A DNA stretch of 64,000 nucleotides from Thinopyrum elongatum (lineage: Eukaryota; Streptophyta; Magnoliopsida; Poales; Poaceae): contig CM022298.1 of NCBI GenBank assembly GCA_011799875.1, forward strand, positions 722,528,974 to 722,592,973, in the 5' to 3' direction. A program made the translations under genes and the position numbers. A model generated the notes under the pieces. It made no database searches and had not been told where the DNA came from. It was given only the letters and a program-made list of their open reading frames with translations. Positions 45,547-57,867 of this stretch are shown piece after piece. Each line of letters opens with the position of its first letter. The stretch's first letter is position 1.

Positions 45547-45800
45547 TAATTTTGTACATAATTTTGTAGGGGAAGATGATTCGTCCTATTTTATCTTTGA
45601 GGACGACGCTATGGATGATCACATCGGCAATGGCAACACTCGAGTTTGCAATATGACGGTGAGAACATGATGATAACAACTATGCATCTGGAGGAGGATC
45701 TCGCTAGTCCGTTTGCACTTCAACTAATGAGCGACAATCTTATGGCATTTTGTTGCAGCGACTGTCATATGGAATATCATGGATGAGAAATAGTAAAATG

Positions 45801-45947
45801 ATGCTGCTGATCATGAACCTATGATCATGAACCTAGGTGGCTTAGAAATGTGTGTTCTGTTGTCATTGCCCTGTGCAATGTGATGGATCAGAATCACAGT
45901 GGTTTCATGTATGCGTAGAAATGTTTTTGCTTTTGAGCAAGTCCATG
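45801..45947. repeat. Direct repeat, right copy
   Basis: Partner of 45036-45171. It also contains a short internal duplication of ATGATCATGAACCTA. Confidence 0.7.
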
Positions 45948-47350
45948 TACAAATTCTCATATGTCAATTGCTGGATGTTGAAACATAGTTTAATATATTG
46001 GTATGTATGTAAACACTGATTCTGAACGGCTTTCCTAATATATGGGCTATTGGATGTATGCTTATTTATCACTGAATTAGTCTTTATTGAAAGGTTATAG
46101 AACTGTCAATTAGTTGGTGAATTTGATTTTCCGGCGGTTAGAACATTGCCAGGAGAGTAGGTTATTTCTGAAAGTATATACCCTGTCAGCTTTTTCCTGA
46201 CGGCCATCTGCCACGAAAAGGGGTTTAATAAACCTGACGAGACTTTTGATTTTCCTGTGGGTTGCTGTCAGGAACAACCGACAGAGTTGTTTCCCTGTCG
46301 GCCAACCGTCAGGCAAATATTCTTTTCCCTGTCGATTTAATCCTGCGGCTATTTCCTGTCGGGTAGCCGCCAGGAATATATTTCCTAACGGTATTTTGCA
46401 ATTTCCTGTCGGTTTTTAGCCGTGGGGAATAGTCGAGTTTCTGTTAGTTGGAAGTGCAGTTTTTACTGTTTGCCACCTCGATCAACTGCCAAGCAGTGGA
46501 TGTACAACTTTGAGAACTGTCCCAGCCAACTACCTAATGGTCGATGTGCAACTTTTCCGCTTACCCGTGGGTGTGTAGTTTTCATTGCTAGCACCCATTC
46601 CCACCCACCCCAGCTAGTGAGATGTGCATCTTTAGGGTCTCACTATAGACAATTTTTCTCTACCTTCATGGTCTTATGGATGTGCAGTTTTTCACCATCC
46701 AAAAATCCATGTCGGTGAGATGTGCAACTTTATCTACTGCCCCGGCCAACTGCCTAGCAGATTATGTGCAACTTCGCCTATTGCCCCCGCCAACTAAAAC
46801 TAAATATCCACAAGTATGGAGGGGAAGGAGTTGTCTATTGACTACTATAAAGTTAGCTGAAACAACAGAGTAAGTTGCACATATAGCTGGTAAGGTAGAT
46901 GGGGCATGGTATGACATCAGTGAAAACCTATATCATCCATGAATAGGGAATGGGAGGGTTGCACATCGACTACTAGGTAGTTGGCCGGGTAGTAGACTAG
47001 TTTCACATCAGTAAAAATTGGTTGTCATGGTCGGTAGGTTGCAAATCTCATAAATTTTTTGGTCATGTAGCTTTACAAAATAGTTTTGAAAAAAGTTGCA
47101 TCATGCTGTAATAAAATTGCATGATGCAGCAATAGAGTTGCACCATATAGCATCAAAATTGGCATCAAAATTTTTCCTTCAAAACATATCCATGCGAGAT
47201 CTAGTTTCGAAGATCTCGTCGCGAGAATTCCAATGGTGAAAACGGATCTGAATTCCAATGCATGGTTTGAAAGATATGGCTTTTTGAAAATTTGTAAACA
47301 TGAATAAATGCATATGCACATCCAACAGACATGGAATTAAATGCGCTGAC

Positions 47351-48327
47351 CTTCTCATGTGACCATCCTATTAGTACATGCCACATCATGAATAAAGACA
47401 AAATTTGGACCACAAAACTGCATGCATGCTTGTGTGAGAGCTGGCCACTCGGTTTCACCAAATAGTGCGTATGCACTTTTTAGATTTCAGGTAATTGAAT
47501 TGCCAAAGGGAGGATGAAGGACATAGATGATTTAAACGAGGATTATGGGCTTCCAAAAGATGCTAGCTTTGATGGATTTAGGTATGATTTACCTAGAGGG
47601 GGGTTGTACCCTGCACGAGGCAAGTGAACGACACAAATGAAAAATAGGAGGGCGCTGGAGCTAGATTGTTGGCGCTGGGGCATGCTTGAGTATAAAGGCC
47701 TCCCGATCAGGGGAATAGGCAGGACCACATATTAACTGAAGGTAATCAATCGTAAAGCTTGCATGATAACTTTGAATATTCAGTATTTGTATAAAGGCAT
47801 GTTAATAATGTGCCCGTGTGGACAATTGAGCATCTGCACAAAAATCTCTGTTATAATCACTATGCACTCAATGTCTCCTTTTTTCCTTTGGTAGTATTTC
47901 TCATCAAAGATAAAAACAAATGGTGCATGTTTTGATACTAATATATTGATAGGTACATTTTTAAAATAAATTAATCTGTCAAATTAGTGATAATAATACC
48001 TCAAGTTTTTATGTTTCCATAACTAACAAGCATGTGCAAATAAAATATAGAATCTAAGTGTCACATGAACTGACACGAAGGCGCTTCGCGACTGAGTTCT
48101 TCGACCCGATCAACCCTGGTTCATGGTGACTAATGTTTGCTATGTGAGTTTCTGAAGTTCACCATCTAATCCAAGCATTACAAAACAAAAGGTGAGCATC
48201 ATTATTCAAAGGAATTAAGAATTAACCTACTAAATTTATTAAAGGAATGAATAATTTTGAACTGACTAGCCATGCTTATATTGGGTTGAGTATGTGTGGA
48301 AAAAATATATCCCATTGCAACGCACGG
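47351..48327. other. Intergenic, no supported feature
   Basis: Mixed AT-rich sequence. A plus frame at about 47512-47640 (KDIDDLNEDYGLPKDASFDG) is open but short, and I do not recognise it. Confidence 0.35.
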
Positions 48328-48494
48328 CGGCGAATCTAGAACGCAATCATAGGGCAGGCTCGAACAAGCGAGGAGGCACTGAGATGGGCCAAAAAGCAGC
48401 CGATTTGCTGGGCTGGGCCCTGATCATGAGCAGTAAAGGAAGAATTGTTTGGGTTGGAGGGTAGGCTCAAGCCTGTACAGTAGATTCGCCTCTG
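48328..48494. mobile_element. About 167-bp MITE with GGCGAATCTA ends
   Basis: GGCGAATCTA at 48329 and the inverse TAGATTCGCC at 48481-48490 bound the insertion. CGCACGG at 48321-48327 and 48495-48501 flank it as a 7-bp direct repeat, splitting an older GCAACGCACGGGC-type terminus. Confidence 0.55.
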
Positions 48495-48501
48495 CGCACG
48501 G

Positions 48502-49504
48502 GCATGTGTGCTAGTATTACTTAATCAAAAGGATACAATTGAATATTTCTATAGCAAGTGAGCAACCCCACATAAATCAACAAGATGATAAAATACCATG
48601 AAAAAATTACTAATAGATCACACATAATAACAAAACCAGGAGGGATACTTGACAATGATGGGATTTGATGTCAAACTTCCAGTAATATCATAAAATTGTA
48701 TAAGTCAGCATGATACCATTTAAGTATTTTATAGTAATAGCTCAGCAACATAAAAAAATATTCACGTCCTCCCTCGACGTGCTGCTTGCCCTCACATGTT
48801 GGGTGCCTCCTCCTGGTCTTGGGCAGAACTAGGCAACACTGATCTTCTTGTAACGCAATTACAAAAATGCAAATACGCAGTAGCGCCAAGGGAGTCAAGT
48901 TGGGGACGAGCTTAGCTCACAGCGCGTCAGATAACATGAGAGAAAAATAATACTAATAACTAGTACAAGGCCAGGGAGTTCAGGCGCACAAGATCGGTCC
49001 AACCGGTGGCTGCAGAAGCCCGCCTGATTGCAATTGATCCGGACAGAATCGTGGGCACCTACGGCAGCACCAGCAGCAGAAGTGGCTCCCAACAATGTGA
49101 AGCTCCCTTGCCGGGACACAACACCACCACAACAACAGAACTCGATTGAAATCGCAGGATGGGAACCACACAAGAGCATGATTCGCGCTGATTTGATAAT
49201 CAGATGGGTGGCTCCGCTCCTCGTCCCCAAGAAGGATGGCAGCTCCAGCTCATGGTCAGCGCTCTCGATGTGCCTACGTATACATGTTAAACCCATTCCA
49301 GACATACGTACATTAACTGATCCTTCACCAGTTCTTCACGCGATGAGGACGTGAGATGAGGGCGACGTCACGTGCTGCATGATTGTTGTTGTTGCCCACC
49401 TTCAACATGAGGTCACCTGCGTTCCGTGCACACACAAAGTTCAGAAAAGTTCTTCGCACATTGGACTACATAGTGACATAGCTTGAAGTAGTATCACTAA
49501 TCAA
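48502..49504. other. Intergenic with two overlapping opposite ORFs of doubtful reality
   Basis: A 136-codon minus frame (48895-49305) and a 108-codon plus frame (49028-49354) overlap. Neither shows a domain. The plus frame contains IIRWVAPLLVPKKDGSS. I do not call either as a gene. Confidence 0.3.
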
Positions 49505-50164
49505 GCTAAATTGTGTGGAAATTACTTGTGCTATCTTCCAACACTCCTTTTGTTGTCCCCCCAAGCACCCTCCATAACCTCAACAAGATTGAGTGGACTT
49601 TCTTGTGGTCCGCCTCTGATAAGACTACCGGCGCCAAGTGTAAGGTCAATTGGGAGACCGTTTGCCGCCCTTTTGAATATGGTGGTCTTGGGGTACTCAA
49701 CACCAACAAATACGCACGTGCTTTAAGGCTTTGTTGGTCATGGACTCATGGTACGACTGGCAGGAGCCAAGCAAATTATGGGTATTGTTGGGAACCGTTG
49801 TAGCGAGGAGGACTTTGATTTCATGTATGCCTCCACCTCCATCACTCTTGGTAATGGCATGAAAACACCTTTTTCAAACTCCCATTGGCTTCTTGGCCAT
49901 AAGCCGAAGGACATCGCCCCCTCATTTTTAAGGCCTTTGAGAAAAAAATGGAAAATGCAAATCCCTCAAGGACAATGCTTGGATTCTTAAAATCAGTTCA
50001 CCAGCCATCATCTCTGTTGACCACATCCAGGTGTTCTTCACCCTTTGGGTGATTGTGCATGACTAGCACCACCCTTTGGATGCTTGTGCATGACCACCAC
50101 CTTGATGAGCAAACAGGATGATATTGTGTGGAAGCATGCTAATGATATGGTTTACTCGGCGGCT
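49505..50164 (+). pseudogene. LINE ORF2 C-terminal region, part 1 (5'-truncated)
   Basis: The frame reads [40 protein letters not shown] and [14 protein letters not shown], the typical sequence after the reverse-transcriptase domain of plant LINEs. It then continues in shifted frames to DDIVWKHANDMVYSAA, the start of the RT zinc-binding domain, where the CACTA at 50168 interrupts it. There is no RT catalytic YADD motif in the window. Confidence 0.8.
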
Positions 50165-50167
50165 ACC
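50165..50167. repeat. Target-site duplication ACC (left) of the CACTA
   Basis: It matches ACC at 52813-52815. Confidence 0.8.
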
Positions 50168-52812
50168 CACTACTAGGGAAAAGCCTAGCAGTAGCGCGGG
50201 TTAAATGCTTATCTTACGGGGTGGCCGTGCTACTGATACGGCGCCACACCTAACTCTTATCATGTAGGCGGTTTGCACCCGCTACTGCTATCGAGGGATG
50301 AGCACAGCGTCGGTCTCCAACACACGCTGCTGTAATAGCTGTAGCTCTCTGAACAAAAGAGCGCTACTGCTAAAGCCATACCCCGTGCTACTGTTATTAG
50401 TTTCTGATTTTTTTTTTCCTGCTCCATATTTTATGGAGCTGAATTTTGTTTAGGGCTTTATCATAATCTCTAGCATATCATACACCATACAATGTGTATC
50501 AATAGCATATACACAAATAGTTTCATCAAATCATGTCATCATCATAATCATCATCCAACACAAAGTGGTCTCTCGTCATCATCTCGAAAATAGCGGTTGT
50601 CCGTATGTAGCAGCCTATTTGATTGCCGTAGCACGCTCGCGCTTCCGCAGGCTGTTTGGCTCAAAATTGCCGTCGTCCACCTCCGTGACCATCAGTCTAT
50701 AGTGATGAGCTGGTTGGCGTCGACGTCTCCTCTTCGTGTTCGGTTCTTACCGCTTCGCCAGTCTCGGTGCCGGTCGGGTCTCAACGCCAGTCTCGGCGCC
50801 GGTCTGGGTCTACTCAACGCTAGTCACGGGCGCGGTCTCGATGTCAGTCTTGGATGTGACAGGTGGGCCCTGCAACAACCCTTGCTCGTCGAGAAAGTTT
50901 CAAATAAGCGTCTGCCGCCAACGTAGACGTTGCAATCAATCCCAGAAACCCGTTCCTTCGTTGCTAGCCATGTTTTTCTACGATTAAATCTGTCAATTAA
51001 TTCTAGACCTAATAAAATGAATAATGACATAAAAAAAGGCCTATGTTTTGCAGGAACGTTATTCCTTCCCGGTGCGGCAATCTCCCGGCACTCGATATGT
51101 CCTACTTTGTAGCACAAGTCATGCCAAATTCACGGAAAATTTCGGCATGACCTTTGCTAAAAAGTGGACAATCAAGCACCTGAAATTTGCCAGAACGGAA
51201 TAATCAACATTCCGGCAAAACATAGGCCACTCGGCTTCATTCCATGGAACAACAAAAGGCCATTTGGGCACAACAGTAGATACATGAGCAAACACTATTG
51301 AGGAATTTGCATATAACATGACCACTATCAATTTGCATCTCCTAGTGTTTGACACTTCAAGAAAATCTACACAAATCTCATGCTCTCTCAAACTCAATTC
51401 AAAAAACCAAATATAGATGGATGAACCCTAGAAACCTAGAACCCTTACATTTTCTATCCTAAATTGTTGTCCTAATAAAAAATTATGTCCTAATATAATT
51501 ATTAAGCTAGAACTCAATTTCTGTCCAAAATATGAACCCTAAAAATAAGCATATACAAGTTTGTCCTAAAAAAATATTTAGTTTAAGTACTTAAGTATAT
51601 ACAAATTTGTCCTAATTCAGTTAACTACTAATTTCATCATTTAACTTCACCTAATACCAAACTAGTAAACCCCTACATTCTAAAAAAACATATAATTACA
51701 TCTACTAGTACCACTACTGCCCTAACCTAATTAACCTAAGTTATTCCTAGGGTCCTGTTATATGCTGCTGCTCTATGCCCTAACCTAATTAACCTAAGTT
51801 TATCTAATTAATATCTATAGTACCTACTGCTAATTCCTAGGTTCATAAATAAATTCACCTAAGTTAATTAACTAGAGAGGAGGGGGTGGGGGCTTACAGA
51901 GAGAGGTCCGTTGAGGGTGGTCGGGCTGTGGGAACGGTTGGGCGGGAGCAGGGCTGTTGATGAGCGTCGGAACAAGCTGGCTCCGGGGGCGCGCGGCTCC
52001 GGTGGCGGCGATGGCGCGCGGCTCCGGTGACGGCGACGGAGGCAGGGGCGACGAGGGAGCAGGGGTGGCGAGGAGCGGACGAGGGTGTGGCTCCGGGGGC
52101 GCGCGGCTCGGGCGCAGGGGTGATCGACGAAGGCGACAGATCGACGGCGGGCGAGGGTGGGGGAGAAGGGGAGAGGGGGAGAAGGACTTAGCAAAATTTT
52201 GAGCCCGCGCGTGTGGTTAAGTCAAACTAGCAGTAGCGCTGGCAAGGAAAACGCGCTATAGCTAAGGTAGCTATAGCGCTTTCCACTAAAACGCGCTACT
52301 GCTACTGGAAGCAGCTATTTATTTTCCTTTTCCTTTTCCTTTTATCTAAGGAACTTAGCTATAGCGCTTGACCAGAAAAGCGCTACTGCTAAAGTAGCTA
52401 TATCGCTTTGTGAGAACAAGCGCTACTGCTATGCCTTTCTCCTCTATTTTTCTTTTTCTTTTCTTTTTCTTTTTTTCATTTCTCCTTTTTCTATTTCTTT
52501 CATTTTCATTTATTTTCTATTAACTTTTCTACTTATTTTCTTTTTCTTAGCAGTAGAGCTCTACCATAGAAACGCGCTGCTACAACGCGCTTAGCAATAG
52601 CATGTTTCACACAGGCTCGCTACTACTATTCCTAGCCTACCGGCAACAGTGTGGGAATTATAGTAGTAGCGCTTTTTTGCGTAGAGGCGCTACTGCTACA
52701 ACTATAGTTGTAGCGTGCTTTTGTGACGAGCGCTACTACTAAGTAGCAGTAGCGCTTAGTTTTGACCAGCGCTGCTGCTATACCTCTGTGTATAAGGTTT
52801 TCCCTAGTAGTG
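50168..52812. mobile_element. 2645-bp non-autonomous CACTA element
   Basis: The ends are CACTACTAGGGAAAA at 50168 and the perfect inverse TTTTCCCTAGTAGTG ending at 52812, with a 3-bp ACC duplication outside. Subterminal zones (50190-50410 and 52220-52790) are packed with AGTAGCGC / GCGCTACTGCTA motifs in both orientations. The interior has GC-rich captured-looking stretches (50590-50920 and 51890-52200) but no transposase. Confidence 0.92.
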
Positions 52813-52815
52813 ACC

Positions 52816-53045
52816 GCCTGAAAGGCCCAATTCTTGGGATTAACCCTCTCCCCATTGCACCATATGGTGTGAAAGAATTGGGCGCTATCAAATGTCAAGT
52901 TTTCCGCTTGGTTGGCCTTGCACAATAGGATTTGGACCGCAGATAGATTGGCCAAGCGAAAATTGCGCTCTTTGCCCCCATTGCAAAAGGGAACAAGAAA
53001 CCGGTGCACATCTCTTTTTCATGTGTCGATTCATCCTTAGCACTC
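52816..53045 (+). pseudogene. LINE reverse-transcriptase zinc-binding domain, part 2
   Basis: It continues the reading of 49505-50164 after the CACTA. KCQVFRLVGLAQ is followed, in a shifted frame, by NCALCPHCKREQETGAHLFF and MCRF, the C-x2-C...H...C pattern of the zf-RVT domain. It is broken by frameshifts and ends where sequence related to 36087 begins. Confidence 0.8.
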
Positions 53046-53049
53046 AACT

Positions 53050-54840
53050 GCTATTCCACAACACACATCACACAGTGAACAGTGCAACCTCACAAAAATA
53101 CCATCGGCCATAACAAGAAACTAATAGTAAAGCTTGCAGATACCACAATTTTCTTTGAAGCACCCATCTAGCAAACAAATATTTTTTTTGCACTGCCATC
53201 TAGCCAAGACTTGCCCTAGACATCCATCAAACAATAACCTTGATGTCGAGCGGAAGCTTGCTTCACTCAAACTTTAGCACATCTAGCCAAGACTTACCCT
53301 TCCTATCGAACAAATAACTACCATGGTGCCCAGTGGAAGTTCGCTTCACTCAAGCTTTAGCATCTTGCCATAGAAAGATTAGATCCATTGTAAAAATATA
53401 TCAGTAAGAACAAAAAATAAATAAAAGGAACACTAATTACTCATAATACATAAACTTGCAGAAGGATAGTTTTCTTGTAGCCATCATGCCGCATGAGAGA
53501 CATGTGACACTTCTCTGAATCATGACTAAGGATATACAAGGAACTGCCACCAATGATTCAAAGCCTCAATTGTCCGATGGTCCTTTAAATTTGAGCAAGG
53601 GCTTATACTTCATGAAATTATCAGATTCCACTTTGAAACTGGCGAACATACCCATCGGTCCTGCATATGAGTATCCGCCAAGCCATACTCAATACTCCAA
53701 AAAAGCCAACCAAAAGTGTATCCCGGTATGTGATACATCCCCTCAAGCTCGAATTAGATCCAACATCAAGTGATTAAGAAATGTAGGCCTATTAATCTTG
53801 TTTTTAATACCCTTGAATGAAAACTTCATTCCGCAGAAGAATCTACTATTTCACAATGCATAAAAAATATGATATCCTTGAGCAGACAACCAAGGGGATA
53901 ATGTCACTCTTTTTAAAAAGTCAAAAATGATGGAAATGATTGCATGCCTTATCTAGGAGGCCACCATGAATCTTAACTGAGTGCTTGTTTCACACAAAAA
54001 GTGGTAGAGAACACATACGACTTTGTTGATAAGTTTAATATTATTGTTTTTCACACAAAAGGAAGAGATTGCTGTTTTTAAGGCATAATAATTCATAAAC
54101 ATAAAGGCATGGCATTTTTCATCGGTAAGGAGTGTTATTGGTACACCATCACAAACTTCATCATTGTTTATATTAAACTTTTGTACTTTGTATGATTTGT
54201 TTTTATCAACTTCATATATTATTTATTATTTTTACTACTTGTTTATCATAATTAACCACATAAATTTATGTTTGTGAAAATATTATTTATTATTATGCTG
54301 AAGACATTATCATTTATAAGGATCAATAAATCAACCACTTAAATGTGAGAACAATAAAGAAGGACAAATTGCAGGACTCTGCGGAATTAATCTGTGACAT
54401 GATTATAGTGTATGTATATTTGTGTGTGTGTGTGCGCGCGCTTATGCATATTTAGTGTTCTCGAATGTCTTGATAAAGATCTCTAATGTGTAGGTCGTAG
54501 GTCTACCAAATATCTTGGCAATAGTTTATACTACATGACTCGTTACAAGTAGAGAAATCTTGGGTAATGTGTCCATAAGGAGCTTGCCGTTGAATTGAAT
54601 CGGTGGATTTTTTTAGCTGATTCATAAATTTGTATACTTAGCTCGATATTCATAGTTGTGCAGTGGTAATTTTTTTAGCTTTTGTATTTATACATATGAC
54701 AATAAATTGGAAGGCTCTTAGCATCATAGTTATTTTTGACAAACTTTTCACAATTGACAAAATATATCTTAACAAATTTAACCAGATGAACAACTAGAGA
54801 GAGGACAAGCAAAATGGAGACGATCCTGGAGGAAGGAAGG
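53050..54840. repeat. Diverged, compact duplicate of segments from 36.1-40.0 kb
   Basis: Four blocks in the order a-d-b-c match: 53050-53840 (36087-36900), 53855-54120 (39775-40030), 54150-54530 (37141-37500) and 54620-54840 (38480-38740). Divergence is much larger than the noise between tandem units, so this is an old duplication. The exon-like frame at 53460-53697 (minus) has stops. Confidence 0.7.
53460..53697 (-). pseudogene. Diverged copy of the unknown exon at 36528
   Basis: It keeps KPLLKFKGPSDN-like residues but has an internal stop, and its donor is GCAAGT instead of GTAAGT. Confidence 0.45.
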
Positions 54841-55019
54841 ACTAGAATGTAAATGCTACATATGTTGCACAATTGTGTTTTCTTTCCATAAAAAGGATGT
54901 GTCTTCTGTGCACTGCAATGCTGAATGATGATATCATACAAAAATTTGTGAATGGGGAGTTTATATATTCAGTGCACTACTGAATGATGATGTCATAAAT
55001 ATATTTACTTGGATCTCGT
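54841..55019. other. Intergenic with a short duplicated phrase
   Basis: GTGCACTGCAATGCTGAATGATGAT and AGTGCACTACTGAATGATGAT are imperfect direct repeats about 70 bp apart. Confidence 0.4.
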
Positions 55020-55330
55020 TGTAGTTCATCTACGTTCGTGTGTCTTCATGTTGGATCCTTTCGATCTATGTTACTCTTCAATGGTGACGGTTGCTATTCT
55101 GGTGCGCTGGTTCTATGGGGCCTTAGCACGGTGACTTCCCGATTGTCTACTGCAACAAGTTTTGCCCGACTCCGGTGAGGGATGGGCGATGACGACTGCA
55201 CGCCTTCGGCTCGCTTCATTGTATGTAGTTGTCACTAGGTGGTCTAAGGACCTGCATGTAATTTTTATTATTTCTGGTGTTTGTTCTACTATCATGATTG
55301 AAGATGAATAGATCAGAAGTTTTTGCGCAA
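55020..55330 (+). mobile_element. Probable non-LTR retroelement 3' region
   Basis: GCGATGACGACTGCACGCCTTCGG, then GTTGTCACTAGGTGGTCTA, then GATGAATAGATCAGAAG before a terminal TTTTTGCGCAAAC, resembles a 3' end that I associate with dispersed Triticeae retroposons. There is no clear poly(A) or target duplication. The family is not established. Confidence 0.35.
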
Positions 55331-56009
55331 ACACATAAATAAATAAAAATCATAGAGCCTTTTGATGCATCTCTGACCCTGGAAAAACATAAACATCTAT
55401 TTTTTAGATAAAGCAGACCATGCATAGTTTGGTTTTAGTGTAAGAAGAATAAATGTATCCTCAGAGGCATATACAATATAACACAAGTCAAAGTTGATAC
55501 AAAAATAGTTGGGCAAGTTAGCTAATCAATAAAAAAATATTGCAACACATTGAGAAACCAATTGCAAGACAAAAACATATATACTAGAATCATACATAGT
55601 CCACATCATCAACGACATGTTGCGGTAGAGACGCAAATAGCTAATCAGATAGCATAAGTCACATGCAATACATAAGAAAAATTCTCAATGGAATAGCTAA
55701 TCAAACCATTTGCAAGAGAAAAAAATTATATACTAGAATCAAATTTAGTGTTTTACCAACGTGCCATTTTCAGACATAGTGTTTTTACTAACGTGCCATT
55801 CAACGAGACGGACGTAATACATAAGAAAACGAACACTTTTGATCCAATATGTACCTTTTTGCACCAAATATTTTCTCGTGTGTGTTCATATCTTCAAAGG
55901 CCTTCAACCTGTACGAATAGATGTTGATCCCTCTCGTTCTCTAGGTGAAATGATGTCTGAAGGTGGAAATTTGTTTTCGAGCGACAGAAATATAAGAACA
56001 AACGGGAAC
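55331..56009. other. Intergenic, no supported feature
   Basis: AT-rich, with a short repeated phrase AACGTGCCATT (55758 and 55789). No gene seen. Confidence 0.4.
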
Positions 56010-56012
56010 TAA

Positions 56013-57322
56013 GAGCATTTAAACTGATCCCCTAGAAATAGTGGGGTATCCGGTGGAGTAAAAGCTTATTGGAGTATATTTACTCCACTAAGTTTTGGCC
56101 ATACCTAGCCGATCCCCTATATTTAACGGAGTAAAAAATTCATTTGCATTTCATTACGGCCACCGAAACACATTTCTTTTTTCACTTTATTTCATTCAAT
56201 GATATTTTGATACATTGAAGTACTTAATTCACCAATTCTTCGCTACAGAGCAAGACCAAAGAAAGCAAGAACCAAATTAGACATTAAAAGATATCCAACT
56301 TCCATAACTGCTCCTACTATTGGATTAATATCTTTTCTATGTCTTCATGATGATCTACAGATTCTCGAGTTTGCACACATCTTCTTCTTTGATTCTAAAG
56401 AAGTATACATTAGTTCCCCTTTAGTCTCTTCTCTAGTCTCATCTCTAGCCTTAGTTCTAGCAACAAGTGCATGAACATCTATCAAATTTCTTGCTATCAA
56501 TAAATCAATGTATTCTTCTTCTCAATACCAAAATTTGAATTCTTCATACACACAATTTGAACAAACAATGAGCTACGAAATTGTGCCGAATCCGGTGAAC
56601 AACCGAATCAAAACAAGCCCATACCCCATCTTTTTTGCACTTGAAGAACACACATCTGGGATGTTCCAACATGGTAGAAACTCGGCGCACCACCTGCAAT
56701 GGCAGTGGTTGTACTTTATGACCGCAACGGTGAGCTGACGAACGCTGTGCCCGCGTCGAGCCTGGCGATGGACGGGCTTGTCTTTGCCGGCGAACCGCCG
56801 ACGAGAGAGATTCGAGTGGCTAGAAGGAACCGATACCTGCATCGGCACGGAGGCATTGCGGGGTTGTGCAGTCCAGTTCTTGGTCATCCATGGCAAGGCG
56901 CAGTCGCTGGCGACCGGAAGCTTCAAATCTGGCGGTGGCTGCAGCCGCAGATCCACCGGTTCTGTGCCGGGGACGGGACGAGGAGGCCACATCCAAGTCC
57001 CGGTGGAGCCTACGGAGCGTCCGCAGAGGCGGGAGGGTGCCGATGGGGGTGGGAAGGGCGGCGCCGACGCAGATTGGTGCGGGGTGGAGAGGGAGGCGTT
57101 AAGGAGGGGCACAGCTTTTACTCAGCCGCCGAGCAATGGAGTAAATATAAGAAGTTGGGGGCTGGAGTAAATTTACAGTCCCTTACAGTGGATTGGTGGT
57201 AGGTACCGGTTAGTGGAGTAAAAATTCATTTTTACTCCACTAACTGCTAGGACTAATCCAGCGCTACTTAGTAGGGTCTTCCCTAGTAGTGACCGGTTAT
57301 AGGGGATCGATTATAAATGCTC
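56013..57322. mobile_element. PIF/Harbinger-type element, 1310 bp
   Basis: The left end is GAGCATTTAAACTGATCCCC and the right end is the inverse GGGGATCGATTATAAATGCTC, with TAA duplicated at 56010-56012 and 57323-57325. The ends are rich in GGAGTAAA/TTTACTCC. The interior has AT-rich, possibly ORF1-derived sequence (56200-56560) and a GC-rich part (56690-57110) with open frames on both strands but no DDE domain. TTCCCTAGTAGTG at 57284-57296 looks like an isolated CACTA end. Confidence 0.8.
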
Positions 57323-57325
57323 TAA

Positions 57326-57867
57326 GAAGAATAGATAAATCGCTTTTGCTCATCCGTTCTGTAAGAATATCTTTGGTTTTCCACGTTAAGGATCCCCACC
57401 TGACAGGTATGTGACCCCACCGCAACATCTATATCCCATGATATGCAAATGGAGTACAAAGAAAATGAAAATCGTACTCTTCTAAACTTGACCCAGTGTC
57501 ACCAATCTTTTTGGTGCAGATCGATGGCATAGCATCCGTGTGCCCTGTCATCGTGCCACAAATCCCCTCCCGGAGTAGACGAAAAGAGTCATAGAAGTAA
57601 AATCTGAGAAGGTAAATGCTAGTCGTGTCCTCATCACAAGAAAAAGAGGCACGAACATGTTCACGTGCATTGTTTGTCTGAGATTAGGGCAATGGAACAA
57701 GCGACAAAATTACGAATTATAGCAAACACCCTACACGATACAACATTGGATTAAAAAGAGCTTCGACCACAAGCACAATGAATCATATCCTTCGTTATAC
57801 ATTATAGTACATGCTGGTAGAACATATCGTGACGTTGTCGGTCCTCCTCGTCGCATAGATATACTAC
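57326..57867. other. Intergenic, no supported feature
   Basis: No domain-bearing ORF or clear repeat. Confidence 0.4.

Larger units (their letters stand above)
41769..46449. mobile_element. CACTA-like element nested in the MULE-like element
   Basis: The left end is TACTACCAGAAACTGCACT and the right end is the inverse of AACTAACAGAAACTCGACT. Both have a mutated first base of CACTA. Subterminal regions have many short repeats in both orientations: CCTGTGAG and CACAGGAAA on the left, CCTGTCGG and CCGTCAGG on the right, as is typical of CACTA transposase-binding arrays. The flanks on both sides share GTGCAACTTT repeats, so the element interrupts one older element. No 3-bp duplication is preserved. 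Confidence 0.55.
41430..47350. mobile_element. MULE-like element with long degenerate terminal inverted repeats, interrupted by a CACTA
   Basis: The left arm (about 41434-41575) includes GCATTTAATTTGG, AAGATCCGCTTTCGCC and CTTCGAAACTAGATTC. The right arm (about 47175-47346) is the inverse, with GAATCTAGTTTCGAAG-type, GGTGAAAACGGATCTG and GGAATTAAATGCGC. Arms are over 130 bp and about 75% alike by eye. Both subterminal regions carry repeated GATGTGCAACTTT motifs. No transposase is recognisable. Confidence 0.55.

Noticed and set aside
48895..49354. Opposite overlapping ORFs of 136 and 108 codons
   Set aside because: No domain, no splice or initiation support, and mutual overlap.
56573..57112. 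179-codon minus ORF
   Set aside because: It lies inside the Harbinger element, overlaps three plus frames in GC-rich DNA and has no recognisable domain.
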